Positions 17,283 through 26,135 of a stretch of DNA of 64,000 nt are shown one piece after another. Under the pieces are notes generated by a model. That model did not search any database, was not told where the DNA came from, and saw nothing but the letters and a program-made list of their open reading frames with translations. Made by a program: the position numbers and the translations under genes. Each line of letters opens with the position of its first letter. The first letter of the stretch is position 1. The DNA is from Gammaproteobacteria bacterium (GTDB lineage Bacteria > Pseudomonadota > Gammaproteobacteria > SZUA-229). The stretch covers positions 1 through 64,000 of the forward strand of contig JAPHSS010000008.1 of the NCBI GenBank assembly GCA_026195255.1, read 5' to 3'.

Positions 17283-20200
17283 CTATTGTTTCTTGAGAAT
17301 TGAAGCTTCTTTCATTAATAAAAAAACAGATGGCAATACGACTAAAGTAAGAACCGTGGCACTAACCATACCGCCTACCATAGGCGCAGCTATTCTGCGC
17401 ATAACTTCTGAACCAGTACCTGAGCCTAACATGATAGGCAACAAACCGATGACGATAGTTGCGACGGTCATAATGATTGGACGCACGCGAAGTAATGCCC
17501 CCTCTTCAACAGCTGAGCGAAGCTCATCTTTTGTTAGATTACGGTTTTCGTGTTTTGCTCTGTCAATATAGGGTTGTAATGCCTGGTTTAAATACACTAG
17601 CATAATGACACCTATTTCAACCGATACACCCGCAAGTGCAATGAAACCAACACCGGCAGCTACCGACATATTGTAATCCAGTAAATATAACAGCCAGAAA
17701 CCGCCTATTAACGCCATAGGTAAAGTGCCCATAATTAATGCTACTTCAGAAATCTTCCTGAAATTTAGATATAACAATAGAATAATAATACCTAAGGTTA
17801 CTGGCACCACGGCTAATAACCGCTGTTTTGCACGAACCATATATTCATATTGTCCTGACCAGGCGATAGAATAACCCGCAGGTATTTTCACTTTCTCAGT
17901 AACAACTTTCTGCGCTTCACTAACATATGAACCTAAATCTCGCCCTTCGATATCAACAAACGTCCAGCCATTAGGGCGTGCATTTTCACTCTTGATTACC
18001 GCAGGACCATCTTCTACTTTTATATTCGCCACTTCACTCAGTGAAATACGTGCACCAGAGGGCGTTACAACAGGCAAATTTCGTAACATCCCCAGGGAGT
18101 CACGCACATCCCGTGGATAGCGCACATTAATAGGATAACGCTCCAGACCTTCTACTGATTGAGATACCTGCATGCCACCTAATGCCGTACTTACAACATC
18201 ATGCACATCCGCTATATTTAGCCCAAAACGTGCGGCAGCCAGTCGATCAACATCTATAGTCACATAACGCCCTCCGGCAACACGTTCTGAATAAGCCGAC
18301 GCCGTTCCCGGAACCGTTAAAATAGCTTTTTCAATATCTTTACCAATTTTTTCAATGACTTTTAAATCAGCACCGGCGACTTTAATTCCGACTGGGGTTT
18401 TTATACCTGTAGCCAACATATCAATACGGGTTTTTATTGGCATTACCCATGCATTTGTTAAACCCGGAAATTTTATTAAATCAGTTAATTCTTTTTTTAA
18501 CTTTTCCGTCGTCATTCCTTCTCGCCACTGATCTTTTGGTTTTAACTGCACCGTAGTTTCAATCATCGTTAGAGGTGCGGGGTCAGTTGCAGTTTCGGCA
18601 CGGCCAATTTTACCGAATACGGATTTAACTTCTGGTACAGACTTAATAAGTTTATCTGTTTGCTGTAATAACTGCTGAGCTTTACCTATTGATATGCCCG
18701 GAAAAGTAGTGGGCATGTACATTAAATCACCCTCATCTAAATCCGGCATAAACTCCGAACCTAATTGTGTTGCCGGCCACATTCCAAACACAACGAGAAA
18801 AACGGAAACACCCAATACTTTTTTTGGTGAATGCAAAACAAAATCAATAAATGGTTTATAGGATTTTATGAGAATGCGGTTGACCGGGTTTTTTTCTTCC
18901 GCTGTAATATGCCCTCGAATAAAATAACCCATTAACACGGGCACTAATGTAATTGCTAAACCTGCTGACACCGCCATTGCAAATGTTTTTGTATACGCCA
19001 GCGGTGAAAACAACTTTCCTTCCTGTGCCTCTAACGTAAATACAGGCATAAAACTCAGGGTAATAATAATCAACGAAAAAAATAATGGGGGCCCAACCTC
19101 TGTTGCTGATTTTGCAACCAGCTGCCATCGTCTTTTTTCAGTTATCTCTTCGCCACCCCGCCTTTCATGTTCAATATGTTTATGCATATTTTCTATCATT
19201 ACTATGGCGGCATCAGTCATTGCGCCAATGGCAATTGCGATACCACCTAATGACATAATATTGGCGTTCATCCCCTGATAGTACATAATTATAAATGCCC
19301 CCAGAATACCAACCGGTAAAGATAAAACTGCAACCAGGGCTGATCGCATATGAAATAAAAATACTACACATACCAGTGCAACGACTATAAACTCTTCCAC
19401 CAGTTTTATACTTAAAGTATCGACCGCTCGATTAATTAATTGTGAACGGTTATAAACCTCAACAATTTCTACGCCTTCGGGCAAACCGGGTTTAAGCTCT
19501 TCAAGTTTGGCCTTTACACCCGCTATGGTTTTTAGTGCATTTTCACCAAATCGCATAACTGCAATACCACCAACAACCTCACCTTCACCATTTAACTCTG
19601 CAATGCCTCGACGCATTTGCGGTCCCAGTCTTATCTGTGCTATATCCTTCAATAAAACAGGTGAACCATTTTCATTTACGCCTAACGGTATATCACGTAA
19701 ATCTTGTAAACTATCAATGTAACCCGTTGCGCGCACCATATACTCGGCTTCACCCATTTCAACAACCGAACCGCCGGTTTCCTGATTGGCGCGCTGAATA
19801 GCCATTTTTATTTTTGCAATTGGCAAGTTATAGGCGCGTAGTTTATTCGGGTCTAGCACAACCTGGTATTGCTTAACCATGCCACCCAGTGTTACGACTT
19901 CAGATACACCGGCAACCGTTTGCAATTCATACTTTAAAAACCAGTCCTGAATAGAACGCAGTTGTGACAGATCATTTTTACCCGTTCGATCAACCAGAGC
20001 ATACTCATATACCCAGCCCACTCCGCTTGCATCCGGGCCCAGGGCAGGTTTTGCCGCTGCGGGTAATCTACCTGTAACCTGGCTTAGATATTCGAGCACC
20101 CTTGAACGTGCCCAGTAAGGGTCGGTACCATCTTCAAAAATAACATATACAAATGAATCACCAAAGAATGAATAACCACGCACATTAACCGCTTTGGGCA

Positions 20201-20426
20201 CTGATAACATCGCTGTAGTTAAGGGATAAGTAACCTGATCTTCAACCACCCTTGGTGCCTGACCGGGGTAAGATGTTTTAATAATCACCTGCACATCAGA
20301 CAAATCAGGCAAGGCATCTAGCGGTGTATTTTTAATCGTATATATACCCCAGCCTGTGACAATTAATGTCATTACCAAAACAATGAAGCGATTTTTAATT
20401 GACCAGTGAATAATCGATGTAATCAT
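17283..20426 (-). CDS. cusA: CusA-type heavy-metal RND efflux pump
   Basis: A 1047-residue inner-membrane RND transporter of the HME class. Recognisable parts: N-terminal RFIVLVMTLIVTGWGIY helix followed by NTPLDALPDLSDVQV, the large periplasmic loops, the TM4 segment AIAIGAMTDAAIVMIEN with the proton-relay Asp and Glu, and a C-terminal VEEGALLRVRPIIMT. GPDASGVGWVYEYAL is typical of the CusA/CzcA group. Length agrees with CusA. Together with the genes at 20429 and 22063 it forms a tripartite Cu(I)/Ag(I) pump. The CusF-like domain in the neighbour favours Cu/Ag over Zn/Co/Cd. Confidence 0.93.
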   Translation of the reverse strand: MITSIIHWSIKNRFIVLVMTLIVTGWGIYTIKNTPLDALPDLSDVQVIIKTSYPGQAPRVVEDQVTYPLTTAMLSVPKAVNVRGYSFFGDSFVYVIFEDGTDPYWARSRVLEYLSQVTGRLPAAAKPALGPDASGVGWVYEYALVDRTGKNDLSQLRSIQDWFLKYELQTVAGVSEVVTLGGMVKQYQVVLDPNKLRAYNLPIAKIKMAIQRANQETGGSVVEMGEAEYMVRATGYIDSLQDLRDIPLGVNENGSPVLLKDIAQIRLGPQMRRGIAELNGEGEVVGGIAVMRFGENALKTIAGVKAKLEELKPGLPEGVEIVEVYNRSQLINRAVDTLSIKLVEEFIVVALVCVVFLFHMRSALVAVLSLPVGILGAFIIMYYQGMNANIMSLGGIAIAIGAMTDAAIVMIENMHKHIEHERRGGEEITEKRRWQLVAKSATEVGPPLFFSLIIITLSFMPVFTLEAQEGKLFSPLAYTKTFAMAVSAGLAITLVPVLMGYFIRGHITAEEKNPVNRILIKSYKPFIDFVLHSPKKVLGVSVFLVVFGMWPATQLGSEFMPDLDEGDLMYMPTTFPGISIGKAQQLLQQTDKLIKSVPEVKSVFGKIGRAETATDPAPLTMIETTVQLKPKDQWREGMTTEKLKKELTDLIKFPGLTNAWVMPIKTRIDMLATGIKTPVGIKVAGADLKVIEKIGKDIEKAILTVPGTASAYSERVAGGRYVTIDVDRLAAARFGLNIADVHDVVSTALGGMQVSQSVEGLERYPINVRYPRDVRDSLGMLRNLPVVTPSGARISLSEVANIKVEDGPAVIKSENARPNGWTFVDIEGRDLGSYVSEAQKVVTEKVKIPAGYSIAWSGQYEYMVRAKQRLLAVVPVTLGIIILLLYLNFRKISEVALIMGTLPMALIGGFWLLYLLDYNMSVAAGVGFIALAGVSVEIGVIMLVYLNQALQPYIDRAKHENRNLTKDELRSAVEEGALLRVRPIIMTVATIVIGLLPIMLGSGTGSEVMRRIAAPMVGGMVSATVLTLVVLPSVFLLMKEASILKKQ

Positions 20427-20428
20427 GT

Positions 20429-22063
20429 TTATTCTCCCTGGCCTTTTATATTACTGATTAAGTATTTATTGCCCCTTTCAATTAACTCAAACGTCACCCT
20501 GTCACCCACACTTAATCCATCCAGTGACACTCCTTTTTGTGTTGTAAACTCCATCATCATTTCAGGCCAGTCTAAAACATCTATAGCTTCATGCTGCAGA
20601 CCAATCATGCCATGGTCTTTCATGAGTAAGGTAATAACACCCTTGCCTTTTACTGGTATACCCATGGTTTTATTGGGTTTACTTTCCAGCGCATCAACCG
20701 GGTTCGTCATTCGCTGGAGACTTGCTTTCAGGCTGGCTTCTGAATCAATTAAAAACTGTGACGATGTAACTACTTTCTCACCTGCATTTATGCCTGATAG
20801 TATTTCAATAAAATCACCCGATTCTAAACCTGCTACAACTATACGTTGTGCAAAACGACCATTGCCTTTTGCGACAATCAATCGTTCGGTTCCACCGGAT
20901 CTCAGTAATGCCTCTCGGGGCACACTCAAGATATTTTCTTTTGCACCACCGTAAATGGATACATTTGCATACATATTTGGCTTTAAGGTTTCACCCGGAT
21001 TTTCAAATCGCAGACGCACTTTTAACGTTCGATTTTTTGCATCTAGAATCGGATAGACATAATCCACTTTACCTTCCCACGTGCGGCCAGGAATAAATGA
21101 CAAATTAACATCTGCTGTCTGTCCCAGCTCCACCCATGCACTCTGACTTTCAAAAACTTCCGCCAATACCCAAACACTACTCAGATCAGCCAGCGTCATA
21201 ACTCTATTTGCTGGTTTAATATACATACCTTCACGCACCATCAACATAGTGACTATGCCATCTTGAGAAGCATAAACACTAATTGCCTGTGGCACTTTAC
21301 GCGTTTTTTTAACTTCATTAATTTGTTTTTTACTTATACCTAATGATGTTAATTTGGCTCTTGATGCAGAACTTAAACGTTGGTTATTTGATCGCAATGC
21401 CTGCACATATTCTTCCATCGCATTAACTAATTTTGGTGAATACAGGTCAAATAAACGCTGTCCTTTTTTAACTCGATCACCTTCTATCTTTACTGCCAGT
21501 TTTTCTATCCAGCCATCGACTCGTAAATGAACATGTGTAAGTTTTGACTCATCAAGCCCAACATAACCAACTGTATTTATCTTACGCCACAATTTTCCCG
21601 ACTCAACACTGGCTGTACGTACGCCCATGTTATTTTCTACCGCAGCTGATATTTTAACTACTGGCCCTGTTTCATCAGAATTTCCATCCTCATCTGCATC
21701 AGCAAAAACGGGCTCTAAATCCATTCCCATCGGAGACTTTCCTGGTTTATCACGGCGATATTCCGGGTCCATAGGTGCCACCCAGTAAAGTATTTCTTTT
21801 TCTTTACCTGTTGATTTTACTTTTGTTTTCTCCTGTTCAACTTTAACTAAATTCATTCCGCAAATTGGGCAATTACCTTCATTCTCTCTTACAATATGCG
21901 GATGCATTGGACATTGGTAACTGGGGTCTAAGTGACTCACGCTGTGGTCTACAGCAGTTTCACTACTCATACCTATGTCGACATATTTAGTTAAAAATAT
22001 CGCCGCAACAAAAACAGCAATCGCTATAACCATCATTAAAATTATTTTATTATTTAATTTCAT
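20429..22063 (-). CDS. cusB: CusB-type adaptor fused to a CusF-like copper-binding domain
   Basis: A 544-residue periplasmic adaptor. After an N-terminal membrane anchor comes a heavy-metal-binding domain with CPMHP (51-55) and CPICGMNL (65-72), then a second, Cys-less copy (YWVAPMDPEYRRDKPGKSPMGMDL). The middle is a membrane-fusion hairpin and barrel (VGYVGLDESKLTHVHLRVDGW). The last about 75 residues match CusF, with the copper ligands visible in H-x-x-I-x-V-L-D-W-P-x-M-M-M. CusF is usually a separate periplasmic chaperone. The gene has 2 bp to cusA and a 1-bp overlap with the outer-membrane gene. Confidence 0.92.
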   Translation of the reverse strand: MKLNNKIILMMVIAIAVFVAAIFLTKYVDIGMSSETAVDHSVSHLDPSYQCPMHPHIVRENEGNCPICGMNLVKVEQEKTKVKSTGKEKEILYWVAPMDPEYRRDKPGKSPMGMDLEPVFADADEDGNSDETGPVVKISAAVENNMGVRTASVESGKLWRKINTVGYVGLDESKLTHVHLRVDGWIEKLAVKIEGDRVKKGQRLFDLYSPKLVNAMEEYVQALRSNNQRLSSASRAKLTSLGISKKQINEVKKTRKVPQAISVYASQDGIVTMLMVREGMYIKPANRVMTLADLSSVWVLAEVFESQSAWVELGQTADVNLSFIPGRTWEGKVDYVYPILDAKNRTLKVRLRFENPGETLKPNMYANVSIYGGAKENILSVPREALLRSGGTERLIVAKGNGRFAQRIVVAGLESGDFIEILSGINAGEKVVTSSQFLIDSEASLKASLQRMTNPVDALESKPNKTMGIPVKGKGVITLLMKDHGMIGLQHEAIDVLDWPEMMMEFTTQKGVSLDGLSVGDRVTFELIERGNKYLISNIKGQGE

Positions 22064-23316
22064 TATTGATTACCTACTAAAAATTCTAAATCAGATTTGC
22101 TTAAACTAAACTGGTATTTGAGCTTCAATTCAGCAAGCCGAGTATTAAACTCAGTTACCTGCGCTTTAGAGAGCGTTAAAAAATCGACTACACCGCTTCG
22201 GTAGCCCCTCATTGCTACTTCTTTATTTTGTTTTGCCTGTGAATTTATTTTTTCAGAATATAATTTTAAGCGCTGTTTGAACTTAAGCATGCGCGCATGT
22301 GTTTGCTTTAATTTTTTAAGTATCTCTCTTTGTGTGTCAATTAATTGATAACGTGCACTTTTCACCTTGCTTTTGCCTGAGGCCACATGACGATCCTGTT
22401 TTTCTTCAGTAAAGACAGGTAAGTCAAGTGTCACCATTGCCGTCATAAAATCTGGCAAATCTGAACCATCCGCTCTTTCTCCCTGACGATTACCATAACG
22501 AACATCCAGCCCCCATTGCGCACTGTACTTATCTTCTTCCAAAGCCAGCGCACTGCGCTGCATATTTAGATTATCCTGAGCCTGTTTTAATTGTGGGTGC
22601 TGTTTTATTAAAGACTGCAATACAGGTAATGGCTTAAGCGTATATTCATTTGCATCAATACCCCCATGAACAACCCTCACATCATTCACGCCTAACCACT
22701 TTGCTAATTCTTCCTGCGCGACAAACAATTCGCTTTGCATGGTTTGTAATTTGTCATCAATAAGGGATATATCCAGCTCGGCCTGCACTACACTTTGCTG
22801 ATTTGCTCGACCAGATGCATAAAATTCTTCATTAATATTCAGTATTTCTTCAAACACCTTTCTGTTTGACTCAATTATGCTAATTGCATTTTCTCGATAC
22901 CAGACTTCATACCAGCTCTTTTTAACCGCCAGAATAACCTGGCGTTTACGTGACTCAACCTTGCTGGCTTGTGTGCTGGCATTCGCTTTCATAAGGTCTG
23001 TTTTATTTTTAAGACTGTTACCACGGGGGAAATTTTGCTGATAACCCAACACCAGTTGTGTCATAGGCTCCTGATCTAAATTGAATGTATCAATTGGCAC
23101 TGCCTGTGCACCAAAACGTAATTTCGGATCATCCCAGGTCTGTGACGCATGACTTAACTGATGCCATGAATCCTGTTTTGCGACTAATCCAGATATCAGG
23201 GCATCGTTGCTTAATGCCAATTCAAGTGCCTGTTTCAGGCTCACAGTGTTATCCGCCTGAAGCGTAGAACTAATGAACAATAAGCTAATGAAAGATAGTT
23301 TTATTAAGGCGTTCAT
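22063..23316 (-). CDS. cusC: TolC-family outer membrane efflux protein (CusC-like)
   Basis: A 417-residue protein with a signal peptide (LSFISLLFISSTLQA) and an outer-membrane efflux repeat pattern: VSLKQALELALSNDALI, then WDDPKLRFGAQAVPIDTF, long coiled-coil helices and AMRGYRSGVVDFLTLSKAQ near the C-terminus. It supplies the outer-membrane channel of the tripartite pump. Its stop overlaps the start of the cusB-like gene (TAATG), so translation is coupled. It is more diverged than the pump; the cusC symbol rests on operon position. Confidence 0.85.
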   Translation of the reverse strand: MNALIKLSFISLLFISSTLQADNTVSLKQALELALSNDALISGLVAKQDSWHQLSHASQTWDDPKLRFGAQAVPIDTFNLDQEPMTQLVLGYQQNFPRGNSLKNKTDLMKANASTQASKVESRKRQVILAVKKSWYEVWYRENAISIIESNRKVFEEILNINEEFYASGRANQQSVVQAELDISLIDDKLQTMQSELFVAQEELAKWLGVNDVRVVHGGIDANEYTLKPLPVLQSLIKQHPQLKQAQDNLNMQRSALALEEDKYSAQWGLDVRYGNRQGERADGSDLPDFMTAMVTLDLPVFTEEKQDRHVASGKSKVKSARYQLIDTQREILKKLKQTHARMLKFKQRLKLYSEKINSQAKQNKEVAMRGYRSGVVDFLTLSKAQVTEFNTRLAELKLKYQFSLSKSDLEFLVGNQ

Positions 23317-23411
23317 GCCTTATTCCTCATAAATATTTTAAATAGCGAAACATTAATAAATTGCGTTAATAACAAACACAATTTATAACCATAAAATAAT
23401 TAAAGGATTTT

Positions 23412-23795
23412 CTAGATAGTAAGAAGGGTCTTAATAAGCAGGGTGGGTGGTGCTGCCTGTGAAACACTTAGCGATAACTGCTCAACATGCTGTATCTGAT
23501 TCAGTGTGCCGATATTGGCTTCTATAATTTCATATAGACCTGTTGAGCGGTTGTTACATGAAGGTAACGAGACTAGAGCATTAGACTGATTATCCAGAGC
23601 CAGCACACTATCACAGAGAGCAGGAGGACAGTGACAATCAGACATTTCCTGCATCATATTTGACTGCTGCATTTGAGCTTTCATTGCCGCATGAGCGGGC
23701 GCCTGCACACTTATATTTAGTACAGACAGCATAAACAATGCCAGTATAAATCTGGCACAACGTTTAATTGCGGTAATTTTATGCTTTTTATTCAA
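23412..23795 (-). CDS. small secreted Met/Cys-rich protein leading the copper efflux operon
   Basis: A 127-residue protein with a clear signal peptide (RFILALFMLSVLNISVQAPAHA) and a mature start rich in Met and Gln followed by DCHCPPALC. Such Met and Cys-x-Cys clusters bind Cu(I). It is the first gene of the efflux unit, 95 bp before the cusC-like gene. It resembles small periplasmic proteins found at copper loci, but I cannot assign a family. A possible -10 (TATACT) lies at 23841-23846 with only a weak -35. Confidence 0.65.
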   Translation of the reverse strand: MNKKHKITAIKRCARFILALFMLSVLNISVQAPAHAAMKAQMQQSNMMQEMSDCHCPPALCDSVLALDNQSNALVSLPSCNNRSTGLYEIIEANIGTLNQIQHVEQLSLSVSQAAPPTLLIKTLLTI

Positions 23796-24008
23796 AATAC
23801 AAAATACTCAGAATAGCCATGTTTTCGGTACTTAGTAGACAGTATAGTCCTAAATAAATTCATATGAAAATTAAAAATACTATATTTATCTATACCTTAC
23901 CCCGTAGGGCCTGTTAGCTTTAATTTTTATGCGTTAACTCGTATGGATGATTCCATTACCGGTTATATGATTATAATAAACCAAAGAATGAATAATTAAG
24001 TTTAACAA

Positions 24009-24024
24009 TGTGTCTTTTATCACA
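24009..24024 (+). promoter_or_regulatory. CRP/FNR-family-like operator, distal copy
   Basis: TGTGT-N6-TCACA, a 16-bp dyad that differs from the CRP consensus (TGTGA-N6-TCACA) at one base. The second copy lies 62 bp closer to the regulator gene. Confidence 0.6.
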
Positions 24025-24070
24025 TACTTAAGCGGGCTGTTATATCTAATATTGATTCTATCAGGGCTAA

Positions 24071-24086
24071 TGTGTCATTTATCACA
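24071..24086 (+). promoter_or_regulatory. CRP/FNR-family-like operator, proximal copy
   Basis: TGTGT-N6-TCACA with the same deviation and nearly the same spacer (CATTTA against CTTTTA) as the distal copy. It lies about 100 bp before the start of a Crp/Fnr regulator gene, so autoregulation is a fair inference. Confidence 0.62.
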
Positions 24087-24184
24087 CAAACAACATAAAT
24101 AAGCATTTCCTGATACACAGTGCTGGCAAGGTTTTACCAATACTAATTATTATAAACAATATGTCTTAATTTTCAGGTGGTTGT

Positions 24185-24919
24185 ATGCAGTTGTTCAATA
24201 CCCAGAAACCTGTTCGTGATGTTTCTGAAATGAATCGTTTTCAAGAAATTAATTCTACTTACAGTCAGCTTGCTGACATCAAAGAAAGATCCTGGATTGA
24301 CACCATTGATGGTGCACGCTTATTAGAGACTGGCCCTGATACAACGTTATTTAGCGGCAACGCCACCTGTAATAACTTTATGTTGATTCTGCAGGGTACA
24401 ATTCGAATTTACCAAACAGCAGAAGATGGCAGAGAAATTACCTTATACCGTGTGCAGGCAGGTGACCTGTGTATTCTCAGCTTAAACAGTCTACTCAAAA
24501 ATAAATCCTTTAACGCCATTGCGACGACTGAGTCAAATGTAAAAGCACTGGTGATTAGTTCTAGCAGCTTTAAAGCGTTAATGAATGAAATTGAACCATT
24601 CCGTAATTATGTTATTTCAACATTAACAGAAAGACTTTGTGAAACCATCTACCTGATTCAGGATACCGCGTTTAACCATCTCAATATGCGTCTTGCCTGT
24701 ATGTTAGGTGGTCTATTCGAGAGAAACCAGGGCCCTACATTAAAGATAACCCATCAGGAACTGGCGTTTGAACTTGGCACTACACGTGAAGTAATTAGCC
24801 GCATACTCAAAGAATTTGAAAGACAAGATTGCATAAAACTCTCACGGGGGCATATAGAACTGTCATCAGCAGAGGGACTGCGCTGGTTTTCCGAGCCAGA
24901 AAAATTAGTAAAAAAATAG
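24185..24919 (+). CDS. Crp/Fnr family transcription regulator
   Basis: A 244-residue regulator. Residues about 45-140 form a cyclic-nucleotide-binding-type barrel (NFMLILQGTIRIYQTAEDGREITLYRVQAGDLCILS) and residues about 170-235 the winged helix, with recognition-helix sequence LGTTREVISRILKEFERQ as in FNR/DNR proteins. The FNR N-terminal Cys cluster is absent, so an Fe-S sensor is unlikely; C82 and C113-like single Cys are not a cluster. AGGTGG before the ATG is a good ribosome binding site. It is divergent from the copper operon; the signal and targets are unknown. Confidence 0.9.
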   Translation: MQLFNTQKPVRDVSEMNRFQEINSTYSQLADIKERSWIDTIDGARLLETGPDTTLFSGNATCNNFMLILQGTIRIYQTAEDGREITLYRVQAGDLCILSLNSLLKNKSFNAIATTESNVKALVISSSSFKALMNEIEPFRNYVISTLTERLCETIYLIQDTAFNHLNMRLACMLGGLFERNQGPTLKITHQELAFELGTTREVISRILKEFERQDCIKLSRGHIELSSAEGLRWFSEPEKLVKK

Positions 24920-25384
24920 TGCGTTCTGTATGTTTTGTTACATACCCACAGCTGAAAAGTATTTATATTTAGGCCACAGTCTTTGAAACACAAGATTAGT
25001 ATATTGACAGCATAAGGACTTGCTGTATTTTTTAATCAAATCTTTATCTTTGCCGAAAAATGAATAGCCTCGATAATTCCAAATAACACGGCCACTCTAT
25101 TAACATAGAGGCCCAAACAAGCCCTAAATTTTTATGGCTAAGTGTAAAAATTGACAACACCCAAGCTGTTTACCAATATCAACATGCTCTTACACGCTCT
25201 TTTAGCAACTTTCATTTATATCATAATGGTTAAAACTTAAAGGGCCAGATAATTTCAGCTGGCTTGCCTTTCACAGCCGTTATTTCTCTATTAACAATCG
25301 TGGATGACACAATTATTGGGCGTTCACGTATATTTACTTACCTGCTTTTTCAGTAACAGCTCTCGGTTTAAATCTTTTATAAAT
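24920..25384. other. intergenic region with no recognised gene
   Basis: About 465 bp between convergent genes, AT-rich. A short dyad GTATGT / ACATAC (24928-24945) lies just after the regulator stop and might act as a weak terminator. I see no RNA gene or coding frame that I would support. Confidence 0.4.
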
Positions 25385-25957
25385 CTAATCAACGAGAGAC
25401 AAACCGTTAGTATCTGGCGGTGGTGGCACATCATCTTTTTTCTTCTGCCCCAGATCACTGCCCGCCGGAGCCAGATCCAGACCAGTCAAATCTAGTGATG
25501 GCTCAGCCACCTCATTAATCGCATCTTGCATATCACTGCCAACAGGTGCAATCGCAGCCGTCAATTCTGAAATATCTCCAGCCCCTATTCCCAGCGGATC
25601 TGTTTTCGGTGCAGCGGGTATCTCGCCACTAGTGGCGACACTCGCCGGTTTTACATCTGGACTGGCGGGTGCTGCTGAAACTTGAGCAGGCTCAGGTTCA
25701 ACTGACGTATTAACTGGCGACTCACTTAAAGACTTAATTTCACACACTGCACCCGCATTATTTAAGGCAGATTTATATTTATTAGCCGTCGCCTGATCAA
25801 TATTTTTTTTGATCACCATACGTTTACCAGAAAACAGATGCCCAAGTTTAGTCGCATCGGCCTTAAACATAGCACCAACTTTTGCTTTTACCTGTTCAAG
25901 ATCTGCGCCTTCTTTTATCTGACCGGAAAAAGCCACTTCAAATAATTCATCGCTCAT
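25385..25957 (-). CDS. hypothetical protein with conserved N-terminal domain and Ala/Pro-rich tail
   Basis: A 190-residue soluble protein. The first about 78 residues (FEVAFSGQIKEGADLEQVK ... FSGKRMVIKKNIDQATANKY ... GAVCEIKSL) form a compact alpha/beta unit seen at the N-terminus of assorted gammaproteobacterial proteins; I know no function for it. The rest is disordered in composition (Ala, Pro, Ser, Asp) and ends DDVPPPPDTNGLSLVD. No signal peptide. It stands alone on the minus strand. Confidence 0.7.
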   Translation of the reverse strand: MSDELFEVAFSGQIKEGADLEQVKAKVGAMFKADATKLGHLFSGKRMVIKKNIDQATANKYKSALNNAGAVCEIKSLSESPVNTSVEPEPAQVSAAPASPDVKPASVATSGEIPAAPKTDPLGIGAGDISELTAAIAPVGSDMQDAINEVAEPSLDLTGLDLAPAGSDLGQKKKDDVPPPPDTNGLSLVD

Positions 25958-26135
25958 TTATTCTTACCTTCACGATTTTTCAATGTTAGTATTAATTTAA
26001 CACTATACTTTTACCATAACCATAATAAATTAATCGGCAATCAAATCCGAAGTAGCCAGTTATGGCACATATGCACTTAATATATACTTATAGAATATTT
26101 TGGGGTAAATATCCCACTAAATCAATGGACAAAAC

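Larger units (their letters stand above)
23796..24184. other. divergent intergenic region, copper operon / Crp-Fnr gene
   Basis: About 390 bp holding the promoters of both the copper operon (minus) and the Crp/Fnr gene (plus). Two CRP-like sites are listed separately. A GC-rich patch (CCTTACCCCGTAGGGCC at about 23896-23912) stands out in the AT-rich surroundings and could be a metal-regulator site; it does not match the CueR palindrome well. Confidence 0.4.

Noticed and set aside
18856-19128. Cys/Tyr-rich frame inside cusA
   Set aside because: A shadow frame of the pump gene.
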